Source of the DNA: Paenilisteria riparia FSL S10-1204 | Lineage (GTDB): Bacteria; Bacillota; Bacilli; Lactobacillales; Listeriaceae | DNA: 64,000 bases | Direction: 5' to 3' | Assembly (NCBI RefSeq): GCF_000525995.1 | Contig: NZ_AODL01000013.1 | Span: forward strand, 54,450 to 118,449 | Part shown: piece by piece, positions 17,136 to 26,871 of the stretch | How the letters are laid out: the number at the start of each line of letters is the position of its first letter | Numbering within the stretch: the stretch's first letter is position 1 | Translations under genes and position numbers: made by a program | Notes under the pieces: generated by a model | What the model was told of the DNA's origin: nothing | Database searches by the model: none | The model's input: the letters and a program-made list of their open reading frames with translations, nothing else

Positions 17136-18354
17136 ATGGGGGAAGAGCTTGTGCGTACACAAAAAAGCGTGAAAGTGAGAAGTCGGTTACTATTAATTAT
17201 TGGCATTATACTCGTTGCATCGAATTTACGAGCGCCAATTACAGCAGTTAGTCCCCTGCTAAGCTATATGCGCGCTGATTTGCCACTTTCGAACACAATG
17301 ACAGGGTTCTTGACGACGCTCCCTTTACTTGCTTTTGCAGGTTTGTCACCATTTGTATCGCAACTAGCACGAAAATGGGGCATGGAATTACTTGTCTTTT
17401 TGGCACTTTGCTTTATGGTATTTGGGAGTCTGATTCGACCATTCGGCGGAATTCCCGTACTTTTATTTGGTACCTTCTTGATTGGCCTTGCGATTGCAGT
17501 GGGTAATGTGTTATTACCGAGCTTAATCAAAAAAGAATTCCCGTTTAAAATGGGCTTAATGACTGGAATTTACTCAATTTCGATGAATGTCTCGGCGATG
17601 CTGGCTTCTGGACTTAGCGTCCCCATTGCAGTGAATGCAGGTCTAGGTTGGCAAGGAGCTCTTGTTATTTGGTCGGTGTTTGCGATTATTGCACTCATAG
17701 TTTGGTTACCGCAATTAAGATACAATACAAGAACTGCTCCAGTGTCTGCCGCTACGAAACCTAAAAAAAAAGAATATCTGGAAGTCACCGCTCGCTTGGA
17801 AAATTACAATTTTTATGGGTATGCAGTCTACTGTTTTTTATGTGATGGTAGCTTGGTTACCTGGTATTTTAATTGATCAAGGGATTGCAAGTGCGCAGGC
17901 GGGATTCATGTTATCGATTTTGCAACTTGGGATTTTACCGTTTACGTTTATTGTACCGATTATTGCTAGCAAAATGAAGTCACAGCAGCCGATTGTGATT
18001 GTGATGTGCTTGTTGTTGCTCGCTGGAACGAGTGGCTTAATGTTTGGCTCTGGGCATATCTGGTTAACCACAGCTTCCGTATTCCTAGTCGGGATTGCTT
18101 CGGGAACGGCATTTAGCGTTTGTATGATGTTCTTTAATTTACGAACGACAACAGCAATTGAGGCTGCAGATTTGTCTGGTATGGCGCAATCGATTGGTTA
18201 CTTGCTTGCCGCAGCAATGCCAACTTTATTTGGGTTTCTACATGATTTGACGAGTGGTTACACGATTCCGTTAGGGATTTTGGTTTTCGCTACATTACTA
18301 CTGTTTATTACTGGTTTAGATGCAGCTCGGGATAAGAAAGTATTTTCTAAATAA
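17136..18354 (+). pseudogene. MFS transporter, CynX/NimT (YeaN-like) family, frameshifted
   Basis: The first frame carries the N-terminal helices with the family mark ASNLRAPITAVSPLL and stops at 17876. The second frame carries the C-terminal helices from about 17782 to 18354. The break is an A9 run (17763-17771). With A8 the sequence reads KPKKKNIWKSPLAWKITIF, the expected loop and start of helix 7, giving 405 residues. CynX/NimT members transport cyanate, 2-nitroimidazole or similar small compounds. It follows the FadR-type regulator and ends in a shared terminator. Probably a sequencing error; if real, the transporter is dead. Confidence 0.85.
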
Positions 18355-18383
18355 AGAAATCCGCCAGATGGCGGATTTCTTTA
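18353..18383. terminator. Bidirectional terminator
   Basis: AAAGAAATCCGCC and GGCGGATTTCTTT are perfectly complementary around a 4-base loop, between the convergent MFS and OppA-like genes. Confidence 0.85.
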
Positions 18384-20033
18384 TTTAGTGATATAAGCCC
18401 AACGGAAACTATACGGAGCGCCAAATAGATGTTTAACAACGCCTTTTACGTATGGTTTTTCCAGAACTGCTGTCGCGTTTTGATATAGTGGTGCAATGGC
18501 TGCATCATCGTCAAGCAGGACTTTTTCGGTTTGAAGCATGGCTTGCCAACGAGCTTCTGGATTTGTGGCTAATGTTGTCGTGATGTCTGTTGTTAGTTTA
18601 TCGTAGGCTGGGTTGGAGTAGTCCATGTTATTATAGTTGTTGTCTGTTTGCCAGCTCGCGATGTAAGTCATTGGGTCTTTGTAAGCCGGTGCCCAACGTG
18701 ATAGTTGTACGGTGTAGTCTTGGGTTTGGTCTAGTGCTAGTCGATTTTTGTATGGGACTGTTTTTAATGTGATGGTAAGGCCTTTTAAGTTCGTTTGTAG
18801 TTCGCTTTGGATGAATTCTAGGGTCTTCTTCGCGAACTCTTGGTCATCGCCGACAAGCTCAAGTGTGATACCTTTTTTTCCGAGCTGTTGTTGCGCTTTT
18901 GCAAAATTGGCTTGAGCGGCTTTGACATTGTAAGTTAGGTGGTCGCCACTGTCTTCGCGGAAGTCTTTACCTGTGTTTGGATTTTGTGCAAAGCCTTTTG
19001 GAATTTCACCGTTGATTGGTGTGGCTCCGTTTGCAATGACTGTGTCAGCTAATGCTTCTTTATTGATTGCTTGGGCAATTGCTTTTCGTAAATAGAGGTT
19101 GGCTACATCGGTCGGTTTGCCGTCGCGCTTTTGATTGAATTTAAGCCAATAGACGTAGGAATCGGGTTCTGCAATGAACTCTTGGTTATCTTTGTACTGG
19201 CTTGCATAGTCGCCTGTCAATGGTGCTCGGTCGACTTTACCTGTATTGTAGAGATTTACTGCTGCACCGGGCTCTTTGGCTACTTGTACGTCGATGCGGT
19301 CTAATTTGACATTGCTTTTATCCCAGTAGTCGTCATTTTTTTCGAACTTCCATGATTTGCTTGTGCCAGACCAGTCTTTCATCGTGAATGGACCGTTATA
19401 AATCATATGGTCAGAATCTTTCGCAAAGTCTTTGCCTTCTTTTTTCACGTAGCTTTCTTTTTGCGGGTAGAATGGACCGAATGTTAGGAGTGAATTGAAG
19501 TACGGTACTGCTTGCGTTAGGTTGATTTGGAGCGTTTTGTCGTCCAGTGCTTTGACGCCGAGTTCGGTTGGGTCTTTTTTACCGTCTAGGATTTCGCTCG
19601 CGTTTTGGACGATGTCGCGGTATAAGAAGGAATATTGGGCTCCTGAAGTTGGATCTACGACTTTGCGCCATGCGTAGATGAAGTCATTCGCTGTCAATTC
19701 GGACCCATCTGACCATTTAGCGTTATCGCGAATTTGAATCGTGTATGTTTTTTGGTCTTCGCTTATTTTTGGCATTGCGCTTGCTGCTGCTGGAATAATT
19801 CGGTCGTTTTTGTCTAAGGTGTACAGCCCTTCAAATACTTGATTCATTGCGGTAAAGCTTACGCCGTCGGTTGCTAGAGTTGTGTCCATCAATGGAATTT
19901 CTGTGGATTCAATGACGCGCAGGACTTGTTTGTCACTGGCTTCACTTGTTGTGTCTTTTCCCCCACCGCCACATGCGGATAAAATGAGTGCGCTTGCTAG
20001 CAAGATTGTGCCTAGTTTATATCTTTTTTTCAT
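18381..20033 (-). CDS. Oligopeptide ABC transporter substrate-binding lipoprotein (OppA-like)
   Basis: A 550-residue extracytoplasmic solute-binding protein of family 5. A signal peptide ends in the lipobox LSAC (cysteine at about residue 21), so the protein is lipid-anchored. Family segments include WSDGSELTANDFIYAWRKV, YNGPFTMKDW and LRKAIAQAINKEALAD. It binds peptides for uptake. No permease or ATPase genes are adjacent, so it probably works with an Opp system encoded elsewhere. It follows the M20 hydrolase gene but is separated from it by a terminator. Confidence 0.92.
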   Translation of the reverse strand: MKKRYKLGTILLASALILSACGGGGKDTTSEASDKQVLRVIESTEIPLMDTTLATDGVSFTAMNQVFEGLYTLDKNDRIIPAAASAMPKISEDQKTYTIQIRDNAKWSDGSELTANDFIYAWRKVVDPTSGAQYSFLYRDIVQNASEILDGKKDPTELGVKALDDKTLQINLTQAVPYFNSLLTFGPFYPQKESYVKKEGKDFAKDSDHMIYNGPFTMKDWSGTSKSWKFEKNDDYWDKSNVKLDRIDVQVAKEPGAAVNLYNTGKVDRAPLTGDYASQYKDNQEFIAEPDSYVYWLKFNQKRDGKPTDVANLYLRKAIAQAINKEALADTVIANGATPINGEIPKGFAQNPNTGKDFREDSGDHLTYNVKAAQANFAKAQQQLGKKGITLELVGDDQEFAKKTLEFIQSELQTNLKGLTITLKTVPYKNRLALDQTQDYTVQLSRWAPAYKDPMTYIASWQTDNNYNNMDYSNPAYDKLTTDITTTLATNPEARWQAMLQTEKVLLDDDAAIAPLYQNATAVLEKPYVKGVVKHLFGAPYSFRWAYITK

Positions 20034-20135
20034 CTGTAGCTCCCCTTTTTTGTGTGAATATGTCTATCATACATTATTTTCTCTCTGAAATAAACACTTA
20101 TTTCTAAATTGTCCGAATTGTTTTATTTATAACGT

Positions 20136-20162
20136 AAAAAAGGGACAAGTCGAGACTTGCCT
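20136..20162 (-). terminator. Terminator of the met operon
   Basis: GGCAAGTC and GACTTGTCC pair around a very short loop on the minus strand, followed by CTTTTTTACG. Confidence 0.7.
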
Positions 20163-20171
20163 CTTTCTAAA

Positions 20172-21366
20172 CTAAATTTGTTTTGTTTCTTCGTACTCTT
20201 TCTTGATGTCAGCCAGTAGTTTTTGGTCTGTATAAAGTTCCAGCGCCGTTAAAGCGATGAGTTTCGCGCCTTTAATAAGAGCTTGGTCGCCGACTTCCGA
20301 TCTAGCGGCTTCACGGAATTCAACTGTATGCCCAACCAAATCGCTTGGTCCGATTTTAATGTACGGATGAATCGTTGGTAGAACTTGGCTGATGTTTCCT
20401 GCGTCTGTAGAACCAATGCCACGGCTATCTGTTTTTACTGGCTCATCTAATTGTTCGGCAATACGTGCAAAGACGCGATTGAATTGTTTGTTGATTAGAA
20501 AATCATCCACACCGTTTTGAATGTTTGTTACTTTGAATGTTGTACCAGTTTGAATCGCCGCACCTTCTGCTACTTGAATCACACGTTTCGTTACTTCGTC
20601 CAGGTGATGACGTTTGGCAGCGCGTGTGAAGAAACGAGCTCTCGTGTAATCAGGAACGATATTTGGCGCTTGACCACCGTCTAAAATAACGCCATGGATG
20701 CGTACATCAGATGTGACGTGTTGCCGTAAAGCATTCACACCATTATAAAATTGAATCAGGCCATCAAGGGCATTAATACCGTCTTCTGGATTTGCGGCTG
20801 AATGGGCTGGCTTGCCGAAAAACTCGAATTCTAACACATCAACCGCTAAGGATGGTGTCGTCAGCGCAGAATCATTGGATGGATGAATCATTAGTGCCGC
20901 ATCAATGCCTCGAAGCAAATCATGTTTTACAAAACTTCCTTTGGCACTGCCGTTTGGCCCGCCTTCTTCGGCTGGCGTTCCAAGCACAATTACTTCACCG
21001 CCCACTTCGTCAATCACTTCGGCCAGAGCAATGGCTGCCGCGACACTTGTTGTTCCGATAATGTTATGGCCGCATGCGTGACCGAGGCCAGGTAAAGCGT
21101 CATACTCTGCTAGGAAAGCGACTGCCGTTCCTGGTTTACTTGCTTTTTTACGGGCGATAAATGCTGTTTTGTGGCCTGCAACATCTAGTTCTACTTCAAA
21201 ACCTGCTTGTTGCAAAATATCTGCCAATTTCTCGCTAGCGTAGAATTCTTCATTTCCGATTTCAGGGTGATCATGAATGTCATGACTTACTTCTATATAA
21301 AAGTCTTTATGTGAATCAATATTCGTTTGGATTGTCTTTGCTAAATCGAATTTTTGTTTGTACCAT
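20172..21366 (-). pseudogene. M20 family amidohydrolase/aminoacylase, frameshifted near the start
   Basis: The main frame (from 21227) encodes an M20D-type peptidase/aminoacylase with the metal motifs AEYDALPGLGHACGHN, TPAEEGG and AALMIHPSND. The missing N-terminus lies upstream: an AGGAGG site and ATG (21364-21366) lead into a T5 run (21351-21355). Removing one base there gives MVQTKFDLAKTIQTNID, and the frame continues through DIHDHPEIGNEEF, the usual start of this family, to a total of 397 residues. Family enzymes hydrolyse N-acyl amino acids or peptides using Mn or Zn. It is the last gene behind metN-metP-metQ, so it may release methionine from an acylated or peptidyl form. Confidence 0.87.
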
Positions 21367-21387
21367 TGTGCGGATACCTCCTGCTTT

Positions 21388-22242
21388 TTAATTTTTCGAC
21401 CAGGTTTCTTTATATTTCGCTAACTCATCAAGTGGAATGAATGCTGGGATTGAGCTACCTTTATATGTTTTTTCGATAAATTGTTTCATTTCATCGGAAT
21501 GGTAAATTTTCACGATTTTTTGTAAAGCTTCGCGTTTTGTGTCGCCTTTGCGTACAGCGATGATGTTGATATATGGTTTTGCTGTGTCGGACTCTAGGAA
21601 AATAGAGTCATTTAGTGGATCCAGTTTGGCTTCAACTGCTACGCCATTATTAATGGCAGCTGCATCCACGTCATCTAGTGCGCGCGGGATTTGACCGGCA
21701 ACCATTGGCTTGATGTCTAGTTTTTTCGGATTTTCTTTTACTGCATCTGGTGAGCCTTTACCGTCAAAATCATCAGCTAACTTGATTAAACCTGCTTCTT
21801 GTAAAAGTAGTAATGCGCGGCCATAGTTCGTGCTATCATCTGGAACTGCAATTGTTGCACCGTTTTTAATATCTTTAATGTCTTTTACTTTGTTCGAATA
21901 AATCCCCATTGGTGCGATAACTGTTGATGCAAGTGGTTCTAAGTCTAGTTTGTTTTCTTTAATGAAATCGTCGAAATAAGCGATTGTTTGAAATGCATTG
22001 GCATCTAGGTCTCCATCCGCTAAAGCACGGTTTGGTAATACGTAGTCGCTGAATTCTTTTAGTTCAATGTTGATACCTTCTTTTTCAGCTATTTTCTTAA
22101 TTTCCGGCCATGTACGGTCTCCAGCACTTACGCCAATAACTAGGCTCTTCTCGTCGCCGCTTGCTTTTTCATCGCTGCCACCACATGCTGTAACAACAAC
22201 TGCTAATAATGCTAGGGTTAAAACTAAAATTAATTTTTTCAT
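21388..22242 (-). CDS. metQ: Methionine ABC transporter substrate-binding lipoprotein
   Basis: A 284-residue NlpA-family lipoprotein. The frame is open upstream, but AAAAGGGAG lies ahead of the ATG at 22240-22242, and this start gives a clean signal peptide with lipobox VTAC. The body has the family segments DGDLDANAFQTIAYFDDF and TIAVPDDSTNYGRALLLLQ, where methionine is bound. It is third in the metN-metP-metQ operon behind a SAM riboswitch. Confidence 0.95.
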   Translation of the reverse strand: MKKLILVLTLALLAVVVTACGGSDEKASGDEKSLVIGVSAGDRTWPEIKKIAEKEGINIELKEFSDYVLPNRALADGDLDANAFQTIAYFDDFIKENKLDLEPLASTVIAPMGIYSNKVKDIKDIKNGATIAVPDDSTNYGRALLLLQEAGLIKLADDFDGKGSPDAVKENPKKLDIKPMVAGQIPRALDDVDAAAINNGVAVEAKLDPLNDSIFLESDTAKPYINIIAVRKGDTKREALQKIVKIYHSDEMKQFIEKTYKGSSIPAFIPLDELAKYKETWSKN

Positions 22243-22270
22243 AAACCAAAACTCCCTTTTATATAATTTT

Positions 22271-22922
22271 TTAACGTCTGCGAATTTTGCGTGAGATAAA
22301 GTTTCCGAGTGATTGGACACTTTGGACGATGACGACAAGAATGATGACTGTGACTAGCATTGTGATATTGTCGTAGCGTTGATAGCCGTAAGTGATAGCT
22401 AAATTCCCGATACCACCTGCTCCAACAACGCCTGCCATTGCGGTGGCTCCAACCAATCCGATTGTTGCTGTCGTTAATGTTAAGATGAGTGAGCTTAAAC
22501 CTTCTGGCAACATGAAGCGCCAAATGATTTGCCATGCGTTTGCACCCATTGCTTGTGCAGCTTCGATAATGCCTTGATCAACCTCTAAGAGCGAGTTTTC
22601 CACAAGTCTGGCAATGTATGGTCCTGCATAGAAAACAAGTGGTACAATCGCTGCTTTCACGCCTATCGATGAATCCACGATAAAGCGAGTAATCGGAATT
22701 AACGCAACCAGCAAAATAATAAAACGGCACGGATCGCAAAATGTTAATAATGGGGTTCAAAATATTGAAAATCACTGTGTTCTGTAAAATATGACCTTTT
22801 CGTGTTACAACGAGAAGTACGCCGAGTGGAATCCCGATGATGCAGGCGAAAAGGAGTGACCAAGTGACCATATAAAGTGTTTCAGTAAACGCTGTTAGCA
22901 GCTGCTCCGTTGTAACTTCCAT
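22271..22922 (-). pseudogene. metP: Methionine ABC transporter permease, frameshifted
   Basis: Two overlapping frames together make a 216-residue MetI/MetP-type permease: the N-terminal helices from 22922 and the C-terminal part with the ATPase-contact region EAAQAMGANAWQIIWRFMLPE. The break is an AAAA run (22721-22724). With one base removed, LRSVPFYYFAGC becomes LRSVPFIILLVALIPITRF, as in the family. The ATG at 22922 overlaps the end of metN by 41 bases, with GAGGTGA at proper distance. Probably a sequencing error, since metN, metQ and the riboswitch are intact. Confidence 0.88.
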
Positions 22923-23937
22923 CGACAGTCACCTCCTCTAGTTTGACATTTTGTGTGGCTGCATACTCGTATGCTTTCGCGATTTCGGCAGCATCTCCTG
23001 TGACTTCGACAATCATGTATCCGAATGCAATATCTTGAATTTCAGAAATATTCCCACTTAAAACACTGACATTTACACCAAATTGTTTTGCAATATTCGA
23101 TAGTAATGGATTTCCTGAAGATTCGCCAACGAAAGTAAATTTCCAAACCGTTGCGTTATGATTCTGAATAAGTTTCCAAACGCTTGCTGGAATATCGTCA
23201 TTGATAACTGTTTTAACGAAATTCCGAGCCGTTTGACTTTTTGGATTAGAAAAAATATCGAATACGTTACCTTCTTCAATCACTTTACCACCTTCCATCA
23301 CGGCTACGCGGTTACATATTTCGCGAATAACAGACATTTCGTGGGTGATAAGTAGAATTGTAATATTGTATTCTTTATTGATTTTTTTTAGTAATTCTAA
23401 AATGGCACCTGTTGTTTCTGGATCGAGAGCACTCGTAGCTTCGTCGCAGAGCAGGACATCAGGGTTTGTGGCTAACGCTCGAGCGATGCCGATGCGTTGT
23501 TTTTGCCCGCCGGATAGTTGATCTGGGTAGTTTTTGGCTTTATCGGCAAGACCGACGAATGCCAATAATTCCATGACACGTTTCTCGCGCTCTTTGCGAT
23601 TCGTATGTATTAATGCAAGCGGTACCGCGATATTATCGAATACGGTTTTTGAATTCAGCAAGTTAAAATGTTGGAAAATCATTCCGATTTTTTTTCGTTC
23701 TGCGCGTAAATCTTTCGAGCTTAAGCTAGCTAAATCCGTTCCTGCAATTGTTACTGAACCTGTCGTTGGTCGCTCCAGCAAGTTCACTGTGCGAATCAAA
23801 GTACTCTTACCAGCACCACTCAAACCAACAACGCCGAATATGTCTCCTTTTTCAATGGTTAAGCTGACACCGTCTAGTGCAGTAATTTCTTTGCCACCAC
23901 TTTTGAATGTCTTTGTTACGTCTTTAAATTCAATCAT
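22882..23937 (-). CDS. metN: Methionine ABC transporter ATP-binding protein
   Basis: A 351-residue ATPase with Walker A GLSGAGKST (about residues 38-46), signature LSGGQKQR, Walker B VLLCDEATSALD and the switch histidine in LLITHEMSV. The C-terminal 90 or so residues form the NIL regulatory domain that senses methionine. It is first in the operon, after the SAM-I riboswitch and its terminator. GGGGGAGTG precedes the ATG. Confidence 0.96.
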   Translation of the reverse strand: MIEFKDVTKTFKSGGKEITALDGVSLTIEKGDIFGVVGLSGAGKSTLIRTVNLLERPTTGSVTIAGTDLASLSSKDLRAERKKIGMIFQHFNLLNSKTVFDNIAVPLALIHTNRKEREKRVMELLAFVGLADKAKNYPDQLSGGQKQRIGIARALATNPDVLLCDEATSALDPETTGAILELLKKINKEYNITILLITHEMSVIREICNRVAVMEGGKVIEEGNVFDIFSNPKSQTARNFVKTVINDDIPASVWKLIQNHNATVWKFTFVGESSGNPLLSNIAKQFGVNVSVLSGNISEIQDIAFGYMIVEVTGDAAEIAKAYEYAATQNVKLEEVTVDGSYNGAAANSVY

Positions 23938-23973
23938 TTTCTCACTCCCCCAAGTTGTCCGAACCTTAACACA

Positions 23974-24177
23974 AAAAAATCTCCCCTTAAGTCAATAAGA
24001 GGAGATTCTAATCCAAACATCTATGTACCGAATAATTATACAGTCATATTAATGCAGTCTTTGTCGTCCCACCTTATCTATCAAGCACACATAATGCTTG
24101 TTGGAATTGGCACAGTATCAAAATCTGATCTGTTGCCGAGGTTTCGTAGGGCCAAATCCCTCCACCTCTCTGGATAA
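23974..24177 (-). promoter_or_regulatory. SAM-I (S-box) riboswitch with terminator
   Basis: On the minus strand the leader starts TATCCAGAGAGGTGGAGGG, continues GGCCC, then GAAACCTCGGCAAC, all diagnostic of the S-box core, with the P3 and P4 helices after it. It ends in a terminator (AATCTCCTCTTATTG with AAGGGGAGATT, then TTTTTTTG, 23974-24009). SAM binding should end transcription before metN, so the methionine importer is made when SAM is low. Confidence 0.95.
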
Positions 24178-24206
24178 AATGTGTAAGTCGTTATTTATTT
24201 TTTATA

Positions 24207-24235
24207 ACTATATCGTTTATTTCGGATACTGTCAA
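24207..24235 (-). promoter_or_regulatory. Sigma-A promoter of the met operon
   Basis: A perfect TTGACA (24230-24235) and TATAGT (24207-24212), 17 bases apart, lie about 30 bases ahead of the riboswitch. Confidence 0.8.
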
Positions 24236-24261
24236 CTACTTTTTCAAAATTTCTTGGTGGC

Positions 24262-24489
24262 TTATTGCTTCTTGTTGCGCAACTGCTCGAGCTTGGCGGC
24301 AATTCTTGCTTTATTTTCAACGGTGGCTTGTGTGTCTAGTGTAATCTTTTTGCCTTGAATGATAACAGAGCTGCCTTCGTGAATGCCTGCTGGTAATTCT
24401 GCTTGTGGCATCGTCCATGTTTGTTGGTTCGGTTCGAGTAGAAAAACCGCTTTTCCGTCTTCTACTCGGTCTAAAATCGCTTTTTTCAT
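24262..24489 (-). CDS. DUF3006 family small protein
   Basis: A 75-residue protein with the DUF3006 pattern: KKAILDRVEDGKAVFLLE at the start, then WTMPQAELPAGIHEGS, and a helical tail. It follows the ComEC-like lipoprotein gene by 10 bases, a pairing common in Bacillota. The function is unknown. Confidence 0.85.
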   Translation of the reverse strand: MKKAILDRVEDGKAVFLLEPNQQTWTMPQAELPAGIHEGSSVIIQGKKITLDTQATVENKARIAAKLEQLRNKKQ

Positions 24490-24499
24490 CTTGATTCAC

Positions 24500-25618
24500 C
24501 TACTTTACGGTTGCTTTGCCTTGTGCTTTAATTTGCCGTACAATGCCTTGACCGATGCCGTTGATTTTTTTGAGGTCGTCGATGCTGCGGTAAGGTCTTT
24601 CAGCGATGATTTTATCAGCTAAAACAGGGCCGATACTTGGTAAATATTGCAGTTGTTCGACGGTAGCTGTATTGATGTTGATTTTGTCAGGCATTGGAAC
24701 GGATTCGCCAGGTTCTTCTGTTTTTTGCTTGCCGTTATCGTTTCCTGGAGCTGGTGTGCCTGATTTCTCTGTTGCTACGTGAAGCTGTTTACCATCTGTT
24801 TCAATAGTTACTGTGCCTTCCACATCGGTGCCGTATGTCTTAATATCGCGGTCTTTTAGCCATTGAATAACTTCGCGGTGCGGATGACCGTAAGAATTGC
24901 CTTTTTCTGCAGAATATACGGCTACTTCTGGTTTCACAGCATCTAAAAAGTATGGCTGGTTCGATGTCGAGGAACCATGATGTCCCAAATCTAAAATCTG
25001 CGCGTCCAGTTTCAAGCCACTGTCCACCATCTCACGTTCACGCCCTTTCTCCGCATCTCCCGTGAAAATCGCCGCCATATCTTTGTATGTTAAACGAATC
25101 GCAATCGAATCGTTATTCGCGTTATCCGAAAGCTTGTCTGGACTCAACACTTGAATGCCAAAAGGTCCAAATGTCGCTTTCTCACCGCGTCGTGGTTCTT
25201 TATACTTCGCATCCGAAGCCAGCGCCGCGTCAATAACCCGCTCATAAATCGAGCTGTTAAAAACAAGGCCATCCATCCAAATTTCTTTCGGTTTATACTG
25301 CTTAATGACTTTGTCCGCGTTACCAATATGATCGGAGTGCGGATGTGTCAAAAGCAACAAATCAATCTTTGTAATATTCGCCTTCTCTAAATACGTCAAA
25401 ATCCGATTATCATCATGACGGCCTGTATCAATTAAAATCGTCGTGCCGTCATCGGCTTGAATTAGCGTACTATCGCCTTGCCCCACATCAAAAAACGTGA
25501 ATTTCGCACCATTCAGTGTGCTTTCTGTCATACTTGAAGATGGTGTGTTATTCGAGCATCCACTAAGTAGCGCCAACATAAAAATCGTCGCGATGCTCCA
25601 TAATGTTAATTTCTTCAA
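24500..25618 (-). CDS. Lipoprotein with ComEC-like metallo-beta-lactamase and helix-hairpin-helix domains
   Basis: A 372-residue protein starting at TTG, after GGGAG. The signal peptide ends in lipobox LSGC. A ComEC-type MBL domain follows with LLLTHPHSDHIGNADKV, the second metal histidine/aspartate in IFTGDAE and DLGHHGSS. A ComEA-like helix-hairpin-helix pair closes the protein (about residues 315-372; INTATVEQLQYLPSIGPVLA). Both parts are found in DNA uptake and extracellular nuclease proteins, so it may process DNA at the surface. It lacks the membrane channel of ComEC. It forms an operon with the DUF3006 gene and corresponds, as I recall, to lmo0945. Confidence 0.88.
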   Translation of the reverse strand: MKKLTLWSIATIFMLALLSGCSNNTPSSSMTESTLNGAKFTFFDVGQGDSTLIQADDGTTILIDTGRHDDNRILTYLEKANITKIDLLLLTHPHSDHIGNADKVIKQYKPKEIWMDGLVFNSSIYERVIDAALASDAKYKEPRRGEKATFGPFGIQVLSPDKLSDNANNDSIAIRLTYKDMAAIFTGDAEKGREREMVDSGLKLDAQILDLGHHGSSTSNQPYFLDAVKPEVAVYSAEKGNSYGHPHREVIQWLKDRDIKTYGTDVEGTVTIETDGKQLHVATEKSGTPAPGNDNGKQKTEEPGESVPMPDKININTATVEQLQYLPSIGPVLADKIIAERPYRSIDDLKKINGIGQGIVRQIKAQGKATVK

Positions 25619-25705
25619 AATCTCAACTCCCTGTTTCTATCTCTTTAGAATAGCAGAATCGTTGCGGGGAGTAAATAGGTGCGCCACAACTTGGGTGATT
25701 TCCAT

Positions 25706-25736
25706 TCAAAAAACAGGCCCCAATTCTGGAACCTGT
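25706..25736 (-). terminator. Terminator of the HesB-like gene
   Basis: ACAGGTTCC and GGGGCCTGT pair (wobbles included) around AGAATT on the minus strand, followed by TTTTTTG. Confidence 0.7.
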
Positions 25737-25745
25737 CAGCCTTAC

Positions 25746-26048
25746 TTATTTTACTTTCTCGAAAAATTTAAAAGTTACTTCTTCGCTTTTAGGATTATAG
25801 TCAATTACCCAATCGTGGTCTTTGAAATACCAGTAATCGTGGTCTTCTACGTAGAATAAAATATCGTCGATTTGGTGTTGCAATGCCACTTCTGTAGGTT
25901 TCTCGGCCACCAATCCAATCGAAAATCCTGGATGGAGCGAGCTATTTGAGCCACCATATTTTGCGAATAGTCTGATTCCGTTTCCATCGCCCGTGTTAAA
26001 CTCATTTCTAAACCATTGTTGTGCTTGATCGCTTACTTCGATTTGCAT
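25746..26048 (-). CDS. HesB/IscA-like protein without iron-sulfur cysteines (YneR-like)
   Basis: A 100-residue protein with the HesB-like fold pattern (QIEVSDQAQQWFRNEF, IRLFAKYGG, FSIGLVAEKP). It has no cysteine at all, whereas IscA-type scaffolds need three, so it belongs to the YneR/lmo0944-like branch and cannot act as an iron-sulfur carrier in the usual way. I prefer the ATG at 26048 because AGAGGAG lies at good distance; GTG and ATG starts lie up to three codons earlier. Function unknown. Confidence 0.82.
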   Translation of the reverse strand: MQIEVSDQAQQWFRNEFNTGDGNGIRLFAKYGGSNSSLHPGFSIGLVAEKPTEVALQHQIDDILFYVEDHDYWYFKDHDWVIDYNPKSEEVTFKFFEKVK

Positions 26049-26191
26049 TGTCATCACTCCTCTTCCTCTTTCAATTACTGCAAGAATAGCAGATATCTAT
26101 ACATTTCGCATTATTTTTGCTTACAGAATAGATAATTTCTATTTACCACCGTTTGGCTGCGTTGAAACTTATATTATGAAATTTCAGTTAT

Positions 26192-26809
26192 TTATGAACG
26201 TAGATACAAGCCTTCTGTTTTACAAATATGTTCCAAGAATTCGCGCGACTCCTCGTTTTCTATGAGGCAAACAACATATAAGTCAGAGAAAAATAAAATG
26301 ATTTGGAGATCACATAAATAAATCGCAACATATGTATAATCACGGAATGCTTGTTGAAATAAAGGAAGCAAGTCGATTTGTTTTTCTGGCTTTTCGTTGC
26401 GAGTCCTCCGATGAAAATAGCGCCAGTTCTTTCTTGGCTTTGCAAGATGAACAGTTCCCATCGCATCAGCAGGAATCGCCACAATATCTGTCCCATGTTT
26501 TTTGAGCAGTGCGTCACTCTCCACATATGTATCATGACTGTATCCCATAATTGTTAGTATTACTTTTAAGAAGCGTTCTTCGTATACTTTGTGTGCCGCT
26601 ATGTCCTCTTTTTGCTTAGAGCGATAGTACACATTGAAATAGCTGTCGTATATATAGGCGTTCATCATGGCTTTTGGCAGAAAATCAATGCCATAAACCT
26701 TGTCTTCATTTTCTTCAAAAATATCTAAAAGCGCGACGCCTTCATCGCGTATGGTTGCGATATTTTGGAATGAGAATTGTTCTATAAAATGGTGCTTGTC
26801 CGTAGACAT
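26192..26809 (-). CDS. Hypothetical protein, 205 residues
   Basis: A soluble, mixed-charge protein with no signal peptide. GGAGGGAAAG precedes the ATG. I do not recognise a family. A Lys/Arg-rich stretch lies in the middle (PRKNWRYFHRRTRNEKPEK, about residues 125-143). The region after it, YVAIYLCDLQIILFFSDLYVVCLIEN, is hydrophobic but probably a buried beta sheet rather than a membrane helix. It lies between fri and the HesB-like gene; the L. monocytogenes neighbourhood also has unknown genes here. Confidence 0.7.
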   Translation of the reverse strand: MSTDKHHFIEQFSFQNIATIRDEGVALLDIFEENEDKVYGIDFLPKAMMNAYIYDSYFNVYYRSKQKEDIAAHKVYEERFLKVILTIMGYSHDTYVESDALLKKHGTDIVAIPADAMGTVHLAKPRKNWRYFHRRTRNEKPEKQIDLLPLFQQAFRDYTYVAIYLCDLQIILFFSDLYVVCLIENEESREFLEHICKTEGLYLRS

Positions 26810-26824
26810 GTCTTTCCCTCCGAT

Positions 26825-26862
26825 ATAAAAGATGCAAAGCCCGAAAAAGCAGGCTCTGCATC
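26825..26862 (-). terminator. Terminator of fri
   Basis: GATGCAGAGCCTG and CGGGCTTTGCATC pair with two wobbles on the minus strand, followed by TTTTATATC. Confidence 0.75.
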
Positions 26863-26871
26863 TGGTTCTAC

